Below, piece by piece: positions 9,305 to 17,496 of a stretch of DNA of 64,000 nt. The stretch covers positions 4,092,001-4,156,000 of the forward strand of contig NZ_OX044366.1 in NCBI RefSeq assembly GCF_943846705.1, given 5' to 3'. Made by a program: the position numbers and the translations under genes. The notes beneath the pieces were generated by a model. That model saw only the letters and a list, made by a program, of their open reading frames with translations. It did not search any database and was not told the origin of the DNA. Each line of letters opens with the position of its first letter. Within the stretch, counting starts at the first letter, position 1. This DNA comes from an uncultured Pseudomonas sp. GTDB taxonomy: Bacteria > Pseudomonadota > Gammaproteobacteria > Pseudomonadales > Pseudomonadaceae.

Positions 9305-9751
9305 TTAGCTGTTAAGCACGGGACGGCTCGCCCCAATCGGGATGCGCTTGGCCTTGGCTTCTTCCGGCACGATACGCACCAGGTCGATATTCAGCAGGCC
9401 ATTGACCAGACTGGCAGCCTTAACTTCGATATGGTCAGCCAGGCGGAACGACAGCTTGAACGCCCGCTGGGCAATGCCCTGATACAGGTAAGTGACGTTC
9501 TCGGTGTTGCTGTCACGCTTGCCGCCGGTGACTGTCAGTACGTCACGCTCGACTTGCAGCTCCAGGTCTTCTTCCTCAAAACCGGCCGCCGCGACCACAA
9601 TGCGGTACTGGTCGTCGGCATACTTTTCCACGTTGTAGGGTGGATAGCTGCTCCCCGCTTCATTGCGCATGGCGGACTCGAACAGGTCATTGAAACGGTC
9701 AAAGCCAACGGACTGGCGCAGCAGCGGGGTCATGGAAAATGCAGTGCTCAT
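9305..9751 (-). CDS. ibpA: Small heat-shock protein, Hsp20/alpha-crystallin family
   Basis: The 148-residue protein is an ATP-independent holdase that keeps unfolded proteins soluble. The N-terminus MSTAFSMTPLLRQSVGFDRF and PYNVEKYADDQYRIVVAAAG match the IbpA/IbpB class. The alpha-crystallin core (about 38-130) contains LTVTGGKR and YLYQGIAQRAFKLSFRLAD. The C-terminal tail carries the I-x-I type anchor RIPIG. Expression appears heat-controlled at two levels: a sigma-32-like promoter and a thermometer hairpin sequestering the ribosome site immediately upstream. It corresponds in context to P. aeruginosa ibpA (PA3126). Confidence 0.95.
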   Translation of the reverse strand: MSTAFSMTPLLRQSVGFDRFNDLFESAMRNEAGSSYPPYNVEKYADDQYRIVVAAAGFEEEDLELQVERDVLTVTGGKRDSNTENVTYLYQGIAQRAFKLSFRLADHIEVKAASLVNGLLNIDLVRIVPEEAKAKRIPIGASRPVLNS

Positions 9752-9811
9752 AATTTAAATCTCCTGAAATCAGCGAGTAGTCAATGCAGGACCCGAATTC
9801 GGCATCCCACA
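9752..9811 (-). promoter_or_regulatory. ROSE-type RNA thermometer in the ibpA 5' leader
   Basis: On the minus strand the ribosome site AGGAG (complement 9761-9765) can pair with CTCGCTGA (complement 9770-9777): C-G, U-A, C-G, a bulged G, C-G, U-A, G-C, A-U. The UCGCU strand fits the ROSE signature U(U/C)GCU opposite the Shine-Dalgarno with its characteristic unpaired G. The predicted leader from the sigma-32-like promoter is about 60 bases, a usual length. ROSE elements are known ahead of small heat-shock genes in Pseudomonas; melting on warming would release the ribosome site. Pairing was worked out by eye. Confidence 0.75.
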
Positions 9812-9817
9812 CGACTA

Positions 9818-9846
9818 ATAATGTGGCTGTTCAAGTAGATTTCAAG
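9818..9846 (-). promoter_or_regulatory. Sigma-32 (RpoH)-like heat-shock promoter of ibpA
   Basis: On the minus strand, CTTGAAA (complement of 9840-9846) is an exact match to the heat-shock -35 element. CCACATTATT (complement 9817-9826) follows at suitable spacing and resembles the CCCATNT -10 element. The predicted start is near 9811. Confidence 0.65.
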
Positions 9847-9947
9847 CCTCTGAAAAATTTTCTTACAGAGCGGCCATGCGATGAGTAACGCCATGCCAAT
9901 CAACGGCATCCATCGCAGCCCGGAGCGCATGCCGATGCCCTGCGGCG

Positions 9948-10934
9948 CTAAGAACACGCCCTCGCCTGCTGCTGGCGCTGCGCTTCGGCAAAGTTGATGC
10001 CGAGCAAGGCATCGATACTTAGGCAGTCGCTTTCGCGGCGCAGCACGCCGAACAGCTCGGTCGCCTCGGGGTAGCTGCGGGTCAGCATCGCCAGCCATTG
10101 CTTGAGTCGCCCTGGCGCATAGCGTGGCGAGATTTTGCGCCGCGCCTGCAGCCAGAAATCCGCCAGCAGCGGCTGCAACTCAACCCAACTCATGGCATCC
10201 AGCGCCTTTCCGGCCTTGGCGGCGGCAATTTGCCGAGCCAGATCCGGGCGCGCCACCAGGCCGCGACCAAGCATGATGTCCTCGACACCGCTGACCTCAC
10301 GGCAACGTCGCCAGTCATCCAGGCTCCAGATCTCGCCATTGGCGAACACCGGCACCTTGACCGCGTCCTGCACCCGCGCCACCCACTCCCAATGCGCCGG
10401 CGGCTTGTAGCCTTCGACCTTGGTCCGCGCGTGCACCACGATCTGCGCCGCACCGCCTTCAGCCAGGGCCTGGGCACACTCCAGGGCATAGTCCTTGTGG
10501 TCAAAACCCAAGCGCATCTTCGCGGTTACCGGGATAGCCGCAGGCACCGCGCGACGCACCTCGCGGACGATGGCGTGCAACAACTCGGGCTCTTTGAGCA
10601 GCACCGCACCACCGCGGGATTTGTTTACCGTCTTGGCCGGGCAGCCAAAGTTGAGATCAATTACAGGGGCGCCGAGGGTGCAGGCAAACGCCGCGTTATC
10701 GGCCAAACAGCTGGGGTCGGAGCCGAGGAACTGCACGCGCAGCGGCGTACCGGCAGCCGTTTGCGCGCCACTGAACAATTCCGGGGCCAGCTTCTGGTAG
10801 GTGCTGGCCGGCAACACCCGCTCAGTGACCCGAATAAACTCGGTCACGCACCAGTCGATGCCGCCGACCCGGGTCAGCACATCACGAAGGATTTCGTCGA
10901 CCAACCCCTCCATCGGGGCCAGGGCGATTTGCAT
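9948..10934 (-). CDS. dusC: tRNA-dihydrouridine synthase (DusC type)
   Basis: This 328-residue flavoenzyme reduces a uridine in tRNA to dihydrouridine with FMN and NADPH. The start MQIALAPMEGLVDEILRDVL is the FMN-binding N-terminus. The active-site cysteine is in LNFGCPAKTVNKSRGGA, followed by VTAKMRLGF, IVVHARTKVEGY, FANGEIWS and MLGRGLVARPDL, all Dus motifs. The frame extends five codons upstream (MRAEL), but the ATG at 10934 matches family N-termini. I assign DusC rather than DusA from the short form, the EGLVDEILRDVL opening and the gene context (PA3129-like); the subclass is less certain than the family. Confidence 0.9.
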   Translation of the reverse strand: MQIALAPMEGLVDEILRDVLTRVGGIDWCVTEFIRVTERVLPASTYQKLAPELFSGAQTAAGTPLRVQFLGSDPSCLADNAAFACTLGAPVIDLNFGCPAKTVNKSRGGAVLLKEPELLHAIVREVRRAVPAAIPVTAKMRLGFDHKDYALECAQALAEGGAAQIVVHARTKVEGYKPPAHWEWVARVQDAVKVPVFANGEIWSLDDWRRCREVSGVEDIMLGRGLVARPDLARQIAAAKAGKALDAMSWVELQPLLADFWLQARRKISPRYAPGRLKQWLAMLTRSYPEATELFGVLRRESDCLSIDALLGINFAEAQRQQQARACS

Positions 10935-11011
10935 AAGCTCAGCTCTCAAAATTGTCTAGGCCGCTGCGCAGCAACGGCCCGGCAGGCTGGCAGCCATTAA
11001 TGGCGGACCAT

Positions 11012-11038
11012 AAAAAACGCCGCGTAGTGTACGCGGCG
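11012..11038 (-). terminator. Intrinsic terminator of the pgl-edd-eda-thioesterase operon
   Basis: On the minus strand, CGCCGCGTA-CAC-TACGCGGCG forms a 9-bp GC-rich stem followed by TTTTTT. It lies 38 bases after the thioesterase stop codon. Confidence 0.85.
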
Positions 11039-11075
11039 TAGCAAATCAACGGCCAGGCTTTAGCCCAACGACAGC

Positions 11076-11525
11076 TCAAAGCTCCATGGGAAAAGCCGGC
11101 TGCAGCGCCGCGCCGTAGCCTTCAACAAACTCTGCCGGCATGCGCTTGGGCTTACCGCTGGACAGCTCGATGCAGACAAAGGTGGTTTTCGCCCGCAACA
11201 GCGTCATGCCGTCTTCTGGACGAATCAGCTGGAAGCAGCGGTCCATTTTCAGACGTTGATCGGACTCAACAATCCAGGTGGCCATCTGCAGTTGTTGCTC
11301 TTCATAGGCGCTGGCCAGGTAGTCGATTTCATGGCGTAGCACAGCCATGGCGCGATCGAGGCGACGGTATTCGCTCAGATCCAGCCCAAGAAACTGCGAA
11401 TGTCGCCAGGCGCAGCGCTCCAGCCAGCTGACGTACACGGCGTTATTGGCATGGCCAAGACCGTCGATATCGTCCGTCGTGACCTCGATATCAATCACGA
11501 ACGGGTTAGTTAAATCCCACATCAT
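11076..11525 (-). CDS. Acyl-CoA thioesterase, hot-dog (4HBT/YbgC-like) fold
   Basis: The 149-residue protein has the 4-hydroxybenzoyl-CoA thioesterase family core. IDGLGHANNAVYVSWLERCA includes the conserved H-x-N-N-x-x-Y pattern near the catalytic acidic residue. It probably hydrolyses acyl-CoA thioesters in the cytoplasm; the substrate is unknown. Its ATG overlaps the eda stop codon (ATGA, 11522-11525), so it is translationally coupled to eda, with GGAG 8 bases before the ATG. The same family member follows the PA3131 aldolase in P. aeruginosa. Why a thioesterase is coupled to an Entner-Doudoroff enzyme is unclear. Confidence 0.88.
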   Translation of the reverse strand: MMWDLTNPFVIDIEVTTDDIDGLGHANNAVYVSWLERCAWRHSQFLGLDLSEYRRLDRAMAVLRHEIDYLASAYEEQQLQMATWIVESDQRLKMDRCFQLIRPEDGMTLLRAKTTFVCIELSSGKPKRMPAEFVEGYGAALQPAFPMEL

Positions 11526-12172
11526 GCCGGCTGCTCCAGGCTACCCGCCAACGCCCGAGCTTCGGCGGCCAACTGAGTGATCTGATCCCAGGCGCGGGCC
11601 CGCACCAGGTTGCTGGGGGCGATCCAGGTGCCGCCCACGCACGCCACGTTGGGCAGCCGCAGGAAACCCAGCAAATTATCCGGGGTCACCCCGCCAGTCG
11701 GGCAAAAGCGAATGCCGGTGAACGGGCCTTTAAAACTTTTGAGCATCTTGATGCTGGTCGCGCCGTCAGCCGGGAACAGCTTGAGCGAGCGGTAGCCGTA
11801 TTCCAGCGCCTGCAGCACTTCGGACGGCGTCATCACCCCCGGCAAATAGGGCAGGCCGGAAGCCTCGGCCGCTGCCGCCAGACGCTCGGTACAACCGGGG
11901 CTAACCGCGAACTGCGCGCCGGCCTCACGGGCTTCGCGAAATTGTTCGGCATGAATCACCGTACCCGCACCGATCAGCAACTCCGGCAGTTCCTTGCGCA
12001 TGGTAGCCAGCGCATCCAGGGCCTGTGGTGTACGCAGGGTCACTTCCAGCACACGGATACCACCGGCGTGCAGCGCACGGGCCAGGTCCACCGCCAAGCT
12101 GACGTCTTCGACCACCAATACCGGTAACACCGGACGGGCCTGTTGCAGCACTGCATCTATCGTCAGGCTCAT
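11522..12172 (-). CDS. eda: KDPG aldolase (2-keto-3-deoxy-6-phosphogluconate aldolase)
   Basis: The 216-residue class I aldolase splits KDPG to pyruvate and glyceraldehyde-3-phosphate, the last Entner-Doudoroff step. The Schiff-base lysine is K131 in RSLKLFPAD and the catalytic glutamate is E43 in VLEVTLRT. GAGTV, PGVMTPSEV and FCPTGGVTPDN complete the family signature. It sits 21 bases downstream of edd, and its stop overlaps the next start. The dehydratase and aldolase are therefore made together. Confidence 0.95.
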   Translation of the reverse strand: MSLTIDAVLQQARPVLPVLVVEDVSLAVDLARALHAGGIRVLEVTLRTPQALDALATMRKELPELLIGAGTVIHAEQFREAREAGAQFAVSPGCTERLAAAAEASGLPYLPGVMTPSEVLQALEYGYRSLKLFPADGATSIKMLKSFKGPFTGIRFCPTGGVTPDNLLGFLRLPNVACVGGTWIAPSNLVRARAWDQITQLAAEARALAGSLEQPA

Positions 12173-12193
12173 GCGTTGTTCCCCGCTCTAAAC

Positions 12194-14005
12194 TCAATCT
12201 TCAAATAGGCTGCTGGCACCCTGCTCAGCCGAACCGACCAGGCGGCGCTGCGCGCCGAACATTTCCAGACCATAACCCAATTCCATTTCAACACTGGCCG
12301 CCGCCAAGGGCCGTGCGGCAAGCTGCTGCTCACTCAGCTCCACCTGCAGCAGCCCGTGCTGCGCATCCAACACCAACCAGTCGCCATCCTGCAACCGCGC
12401 CAAAGCGCCGCCAGCAGCTGCTTCCGGGGTCACGTGCAACGCCGTGGAAACCTGCCCGGAAGCCCCGGACATGCGCCCATCGGTGACCAACGCAACCCGC
12501 TGCCCGGCTTGCTGCAGATTGGCCAGCAAGGGCATCAGTTTATGCAACTCGGGCATGCCGTTGGCTTGTGGACCTTGGAAGCGCACCACCAGTACCAGGT
12601 CACCTTGTAGCTCGCCGGCGCTGTAAGCCGCCTGCACGGCCGCTTCTGAATCAAAAATGCGTGCCTGGGCGCGAATCTGCCAGTACGCCGGATCCACCGC
12701 CGAGGTTTTCAGGATGGCGCGCCCCAGGTTACCGGTGAGCAGCACCAGCCCGCCCTCCTCGACAAAGGGCTCGGCCGCTGGCCGAACAATATCGCGCGCC
12801 GGGCTCTGCTGCGGCAACTCGCGCCAGGCCAGGCGCTCGCCATCCAGCCACGCTTCGCGGGTATAAGCACCCAAGCCATGCCCGGCGGCGGTGGCCACAT
12901 CGTCATGCAACAAGCCTGCGCCGAGTAACTCACGCAACAGCCAGGCCGGGCCGCCAGCGGCCTGGAACTGATTGACGTCCGCCGCGCCATTGGGATACAC
13001 CCGCGCCAGCAGCGGCACCACCTTGGACAGCGCAGCAAAATCATCCCAGTTCAGCTCGTAGCCGGCAGCACGGGCGATGGCCGGCAAGTGCAGGGTATGA
13101 TTGGTCGAGCCACCGCTGGCGAGCAGGGCCACCACGGCGTTGATCAGTGCCCGTGCATTAATCTGCTGGCCGACCGGCAGATAGCGTTCGCCTTTGCGGC
13201 TGTTATGCGCCACCAGGCGCGCGGCCTCATCGGTCAGCGCATCGCGCAGTGGCGTGTAAGGATGGACAAAGGCGCTACCCGGCACATGCAGGCCCAAAGC
13301 TTCCATCAGCAGCTGATTGGTATTGGCCGTGCCATAGAACGTGCAGGTCCCCGCTTGGTGGTAAGCCGCCAGCTCCGCGGCGAGCAGCTCGTCACGACTG
13401 GCTTCTCCGCGGGCAAAGCGCTGGCGCACCGCGGCTTTTTCCTTGTTTGGCAGGCCCGACTGCATGGGGCCGGCCGGTACGAACACGGCGGGCAGATGGC
13501 CGAAATGCAGCGCGCCGATCAACAAGCCGGGGACAATCTTGTCGCACACCCCAAGGTACAGCGCGCCGTCGAAAATGCCATGGGTAAGGCCAATAGCAGC
13601 CGCTTGGGCAATCAAGTCGCGGGAGAACAGCGACAGCTGCATGCCACCCTCGCCCTGGGTGATGCCGTCGCACATGGCCGGCACCCCGGCGGCAAACTGC
13701 GAGGTCGCCCCAGCCCTGGCCAATGCCACCTTCAGCCGCTCGGGATAATCGCGCAGCGGCGCATGGGCCGAGAGCAGATCGTTGTAACTGGAAATGATCG
13801 CCACATGCGGCGAGCCACCCTGCTTGATGATCAACCGCGCGTCATCGGGTTGCGCAGCCAGGGCATGGGCCAAATTGGAGCAACCCAAGGCCTGATGCGC
13901 GGTACGCACCGATGCTTGTGCCAGGCGCTGCAAGTAGCGTTCGCGGCGTTTAGCCGAGCGCTGCTCTAGGGCGGCGGTGACCTGCTCAACAACCGGATGC
14001 AACAT
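12194..14005 (-). CDS. edd: Phosphogluconate dehydratase
   Basis: The 603-residue IlvD/Edd-family dehydratase converts 6-phosphogluconate to KDPG with an iron-sulfur cluster. Conserved blocks include AIISSYNDLLSAHAPL, AGVPAMCDGITQGEGGMQLS and LYLGVCDKIVPG (cluster cysteines), TCTFYGTANTNQ, LASGGSTNHTLHLPAIA and VTDGRMSGASGQVSTALHVT. The length matches Edd rather than the slightly different IlvD. The ATG at 14005 has AGGAG five bases ahead. It lies between pgl and eda, 45 bases after pgl. No adjacent glk or regulator is found, unlike the usual Pseudomonas edd-glk operon. Confidence 0.95.
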   Translation of the reverse strand: MLHPVVEQVTAALEQRSAKRRERYLQRLAQASVRTAHQALGCSNLAHALAAQPDDARLIIKQGGSPHVAIISSYNDLLSAHAPLRDYPERLKVALARAGATSQFAAGVPAMCDGITQGEGGMQLSLFSRDLIAQAAAIGLTHGIFDGALYLGVCDKIVPGLLIGALHFGHLPAVFVPAGPMQSGLPNKEKAAVRQRFARGEASRDELLAAELAAYHQAGTCTFYGTANTNQLLMEALGLHVPGSAFVHPYTPLRDALTDEAARLVAHNSRKGERYLPVGQQINARALINAVVALLASGGSTNHTLHLPAIARAAGYELNWDDFAALSKVVPLLARVYPNGAADVNQFQAAGGPAWLLRELLGAGLLHDDVATAAGHGLGAYTREAWLDGERLAWRELPQQSPARDIVRPAAEPFVEEGGLVLLTGNLGRAILKTSAVDPAYWQIRAQARIFDSEAAVQAAYSAGELQGDLVLVVRFQGPQANGMPELHKLMPLLANLQQAGQRVALVTDGRMSGASGQVSTALHVTPEAAAGGALARLQDGDWLVLDAQHGLLQVELSEQQLAARPLAAASVEMELGYGLEMFGAQRRLVGSAEQGASSLFED

Positions 14006-14050
14006 GACGGCTCCTTTTATCCGCGCGGTACAGACTTACAGTGTAACGGC

Positions 14051-14731
14051 TCAGGGCGCCCAGTAGATGTTTACCGGTAACGGGCTGCGCTGCAGCCAGG
14101 CATACAAGGGCAGGTCTCGCGCCCCAGGCTCGTCAGCCAGCACGGCATCAATCAATGCGCGCTTGCGCTCGCCAAACGCCAGCAAGCCCAGCCACCGCCC
14201 TCGTTGCAGCATGGCCAAGTTCAGCGACAGGCGCTCACGAGGTTCTTCTGGTGCCTGCGCCGGCAAAGCCGCTGGCTCGGCATTAGGGTCGAGCGCCGCC
14301 GCCAGGCCCGGCATGCCGGGAAACAACGAAGCTATATGGCCGTCCTCGCCCATCCCCAGCAAAACAGCACTGAATGGCTGCCACTGGCGCAACTGCTCAG
14401 CCCAGGCTAACGCAGACTGCTCACGGCTCGCGCCCTGTCGCGGGTCGAGACAATGCGCCTGCGGCAGCCCCTGACTTAACAGCTGCCAATTACTTGCAGC
14501 ATCATCAGCTGGCACCCAGCGCTCATCACTGGGGCTAAGATCAATACGCTGAACCTGCAGTTGCTCAGCCAGCAAAGGCAACAGCGCCTGTGGACTGCTG
14601 CCACCCGGCAGCACCAGCCCGGCGCGTGACTGTAGCGCCAACGTGGCCTGAATGTGCGCCAGAAGCTCGCTGGCCAGCGCATGCAGACAAGCGTTACGCC
14701 CGGCATAGCAATGCAACAAATTACAGCCCAT
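14051..14731 (-). CDS. pgl: 6-phosphogluconolactonase
   Basis: The 226-residue NagB/Pgl-fold enzyme hydrolyses 6-phosphogluconolactone to 6-phosphogluconate, supplying the substrate for Edd encoded just downstream. Family blocks are LVLPGGSSPQALLPLLAEQ, LSPSDERWVP and LLGMGEDGHIASLFPG; the last includes the conserved G-x-G-x-D-G-H motif. The frame could start at GTG 14743, but ATG 14731 has AGGTGAGG six bases ahead and was chosen. The N-terminus (MGCNLLHCYAGRNACLHALA) is shorter than in many homologues. It is first in the pgl-edd-eda-thioesterase operon and divergent from a diguanylate cyclase gene. Confidence 0.92.
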   Translation of the reverse strand: MGCNLLHCYAGRNACLHALASELLAHIQATLALQSRAGLVLPGGSSPQALLPLLAEQLQVQRIDLSPSDERWVPADDAASNWQLLSQGLPQAHCLDPRQGASREQSALAWAEQLRQWQPFSAVLLGMGEDGHIASLFPGMPGLAAALDPNAEPAALPAQAPEEPRERLSLNLAMLQRGRWLGLLAFGERKRALIDAVLADEPGARDLPLYAWLQRSPLPVNIYWAP

Positions 14732-14826
14732 AAGCAACCTCACCTAAGCTATCGATCTGTCATCAGACCGCGCAATAATGCACCTTTTGCCGTAATAGCC
14801 AACGTTCTTACAATGAGTAACCTGCT

Positions 14827-16689
14827 TTGAATGTGTTGCTGCGTGTACTCATATTGTTATTGCTGCCGACGCTGGCTCAGGCCACAAGCCTGCCCCTGAT
14901 CGCCAGCAACTCGCCGCTGCTCGCAGGCCCTAGCATGCAAGTCTGGGAAGACCCCGCGGGCCTGGCTGACATCCACAGCGTTCGCCAACTACCAGAGTCC
15001 GCCTGGCAACCGGTGGCGCGCCGCGATGCCAGCTTCGGTTACAGCCAACACGCCTACTGGCTGCGCATCTCCCTGCACAACCCCAGTAATGCGGCGATCG
15101 ACTGGGCCCTAGTGATTGGCAATCCACTGCTTGATACCCTGGATGCTTACGGCCTAGACGGCGACCGCGTTTATAAGGCCGGCGATCAACGCCCTTTTCA
15201 CCAGCGCTGGATCGATCACCGCCAACTGGTGCTGCCATTCAACCTGGCGGCAGGCGAAGAACGCGAGCTGATCCTGCGCATGCAGACCGAAGGCTCGGCC
15301 AACCTCAGCGCCAGCCTGATGAGCGCACAAGCCTTCAACCATAACGAGCAGCGCATGCTCATGCTGCAAGGGCTGTTTTTCGGCGCCCTGCTGGTGATGC
15401 TGATCTACAACCTGTCGATCTTTAGCATCACCCATGATCGCAACTACCTCTGGTACAGCCTGTTTGTCGCCAGCTTCAGTTTTTATCAGTTCATTCAGCA
15501 GGGATTCGCCTTGCAGTGGCTTTGGCCGAACTCACTGACATGGCATCAACTGAGCTTTCCCTTCAGCTCAGCCTTGGCGACCCTGTTCGGAATTTTTTTC
15601 ACCTACGGCATTCTCGACCTCAAGAGCCAACACCGCGCCTACACCTGGGTCAGTCGCGCCCTGCTGGGCGGCAGCCTGCTGGTGATGGGGCTAGCCCTGA
15701 CGGCGCCTTACCAGGTGGCGTTGCTCGGTAGCTTTGCGCTGTTGATAGTTTGCGCGGTTGCCGGCTGCATCATCACGGCACTGCGCTGGCGCGCAGGTTA
15801 CGTGCAGGCCAAACTATTTGCCCTCGGCTGGTCAGTCCTGATTATCGCCAGCCTATTCAGCGTCATCAGCGGTACAGGCCTGATCGCCAACTCTCTGCTG
15901 ACCCTACATGCCCAACAAATCGGCAGCCTGTTCGAGCTGGTGATTTTCTCGATTGCCCTTGGCTCACGCATTCGTCAGGCGCAAAGCGATCACCACATGG
16001 CTCAGGCACGGTTGTTTGCCAAGGAACATCAGTTGCGCATGGAGCAGGCCAAAAGCCTGAACTTGCAGCACCAGATCAATGAAGGACTGGAAGCTCGGGT
16101 ACAGCAGCGCACAGCCTCACTGGAGTACGCGCTGCAAGAGCTCTCAACTGCCAACCAGCAGCTGGCCGAGCTCAGCCGCCGCGACAACCTGACCGGGTTA
16201 TTCAACCGCCAGGTACTTAACGAAGAATTAGAGCGCCTGCTCGCCCAAGCCAAACGCAGCCGCCAACCCATTGCCATGCTGATGATGGATTTGGATCACT
16301 TCAAACAGGTCAACGATCAATATGGCCATTTGACTGGCGACGCCTGCCTGCAGCACGCCGCCCAACGTATGCAGCAGCGCATGCGCAGCCACGATCTACT
16401 GGTTCGCTTTGGCGGCGAAGAGTTTGCCGCCGTGCTCTGCGACACCGACCAGGCAGGAGCGATGCGCCTGGCCGAACAGTTACGTGACGATCTGGCCACC
16501 CATCCGTGCCAGCATCAAGGACTGAGCATCAGCATGAGCCTGAGCATTGGCGTCTATGCGCTGATCCCAGATGAGGTGAGTAACCGCGAACAACTGTTAC
16601 GCCATGCCGACGAGACGCTCTATCGGGCCAAGGCCGCAGGTCGTAATCGGGTCCTTAGCTACGACGCAAGCGCCCTAGACGAAGCCTGA
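14827..16689 (+). CDS. 7TMR-DISM diguanylate cyclase
   Basis: This 620-residue membrane protein has a signal sequence (about 1-19), a periplasmic 7TMR-DISMED2 sensory domain (about 30-160; SFGYSQHAYWLRISLHN), a seven-helix 7TMR-DISM segment (about 180-390), a coiled coil (390-460) and a GGDEF domain (460-620). The active motif is GGEEF at 529-533, with I-site RSHD five residues before it. It should make cyclic-di-GMP in response to a periplasmic ligand; DISMED2 domains are thought to bind carbohydrates. The start is TTG at 14827, or GTG two codons later; no in-frame ATG is available. A five-codon frame (ATG 14813) ends over the TTG. It is divergent from pgl. Confidence 0.9.
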   Translation: MNVLLRVLILLLLPTLAQATSLPLIASNSPLLAGPSMQVWEDPAGLADIHSVRQLPESAWQPVARRDASFGYSQHAYWLRISLHNPSNAAIDWALVIGNPLLDTLDAYGLDGDRVYKAGDQRPFHQRWIDHRQLVLPFNLAAGEERELILRMQTEGSANLSASLMSAQAFNHNEQRMLMLQGLFFGALLVMLIYNLSIFSITHDRNYLWYSLFVASFSFYQFIQQGFALQWLWPNSLTWHQLSFPFSSALATLFGIFFTYGILDLKSQHRAYTWVSRALLGGSLLVMGLALTAPYQVALLGSFALLIVCAVAGCIITALRWRAGYVQAKLFALGWSVLIIASLFSVISGTGLIANSLLTLHAQQIGSLFELVIFSIALGSRIRQAQSDHHMAQARLFAKEHQLRMEQAKSLNLQHQINEGLEARVQQRTASLEYALQELSTANQQLAELSRRDNLTGLFNRQVLNEELERLLAQAKRSRQPIAMLMMDLDHFKQVNDQYGHLTGDACLQHAAQRMQQRMRSHDLLVRFGGEEFAAVLCDTDQAGAMRLAEQLRDDLATHPCQHQGLSISMSLSIGVYALIPDEVSNREQLLRHADETLYRAKAAGRNRVLSYDASALDEA

Positions 16690-16803
16690 CCCGCCACCCT
16701 GCTCACGCAGTCAGCACCGAAGAGCCTAAGGCCGTGCGCGATGGGACGCCGCCAAAGCCCCTACCTGGGCCAAGCACGCCACTTACGGCGCAAAACACCC
16801 AAG

Positions 16804-16841
16804 GCAAAAAAACAAAAGGGCCATTCAGTTAAGAATGACCC
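16804..16841 (-). terminator. Intrinsic terminator after the tRNA cluster
   Basis: On the minus strand, GGGTCATTC-TTAACT-GAATGGCCC (one G-T pair) is followed by TTTTGTTTTTTT. It lies 28 bases beyond the last tRNA. The 113 bases between it and the GGDEF gene stop (16690-16803) show no gene or signal. Confidence 0.85.
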
Positions 16842-16868
16842 TTCAAAATCCCGCAGAGCGGGCAAAAA

Positions 16869-16944
16869 TGGCGTCCCCTAGGGGACTCGAACCCCTGTTA
16901 CCGCCGTGAAAGGGCGGTGTCCTAGGCCACTAGACGAAGGGGAC
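16869..16944 (-). tRNA. tRNA-Glu (TTC), copy 1
   Basis: The 76-base sequence including encoded CCA folds as a standard cloverleaf: acceptor GTCCCCT / AGGGGAC, anticodon loop with TTC flanked by the CCGCC/GGCGG stem, and T arm GTTCGAGTC. It is identical to the second Glu copy at 17135-17210. Confidence 0.97.
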
Positions 16945-17007
16945 GAAACCTTCGAAAAACAAGGCCAGCTTAACGCTGGCCCGTGGCAGTTACTGCTACT
17001 GCAAAAT

Positions 17008-17083
<76 letters not shown>

Positions 17084-17134
17084 AGATTTATCGCCTCTCG
17101 GCTCACAGCCCAAACCAGCACTGCTTTTTGAAAC

Positions 17135-17210
17135 TGGCGTCCCCTAGGGGACTCGAACCCCTGTTACCGCCGTGAAAGGGCGGTGTCCTAGGCCACTAGA
17201 CGAAGGGGAC
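17135..17210 (-). tRNA. tRNA-Glu (TTC), copy 2
   Basis: Identical in the mature sequence to the tRNA-Glu at 16869-16944, including encoded CCA. It belongs to the Ala-Glu-Ala-Glu transcript (in transcription order). Confidence 0.97.
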
Positions 17211-17274
17211 GTAACCCTTCTACAACGCAACCAGCTACAAGAGCTGATTGTGGCAAGCCTTTCGGCTTTGAAGA

Positions 17275-17350
<76 letters not shown>

Positions 17351-17368
17351 ATCTCAAGGACGGGGCGC

Positions 17369-17397
17369 ATGTTAAAAGCGCGCCCCACTCCTGTCAA
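17369..17397 (-). promoter_or_regulatory. Sigma-70 promoter of the tRNA-Ala/Glu cluster
   Basis: On the minus strand, TTGACA (complement 17392-17397) and TAACAT (complement 17369-17374) are separated by exactly 17 bases. The bases after the -10 are GC-rich (GCGCCCCG), the discriminator type typical of stringently controlled stable-RNA promoters. Transcription would start near 17362. Confidence 0.8.
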
Positions 17398-17496
17398 CAT
17401 TATTTTTACCGACAAGCGTAATCTTTATGCTGGCAGAACAACCACTTACCCCATCCCGTCGACCTAAAACGACGACCGGACGAGGCAATCAGCGGC

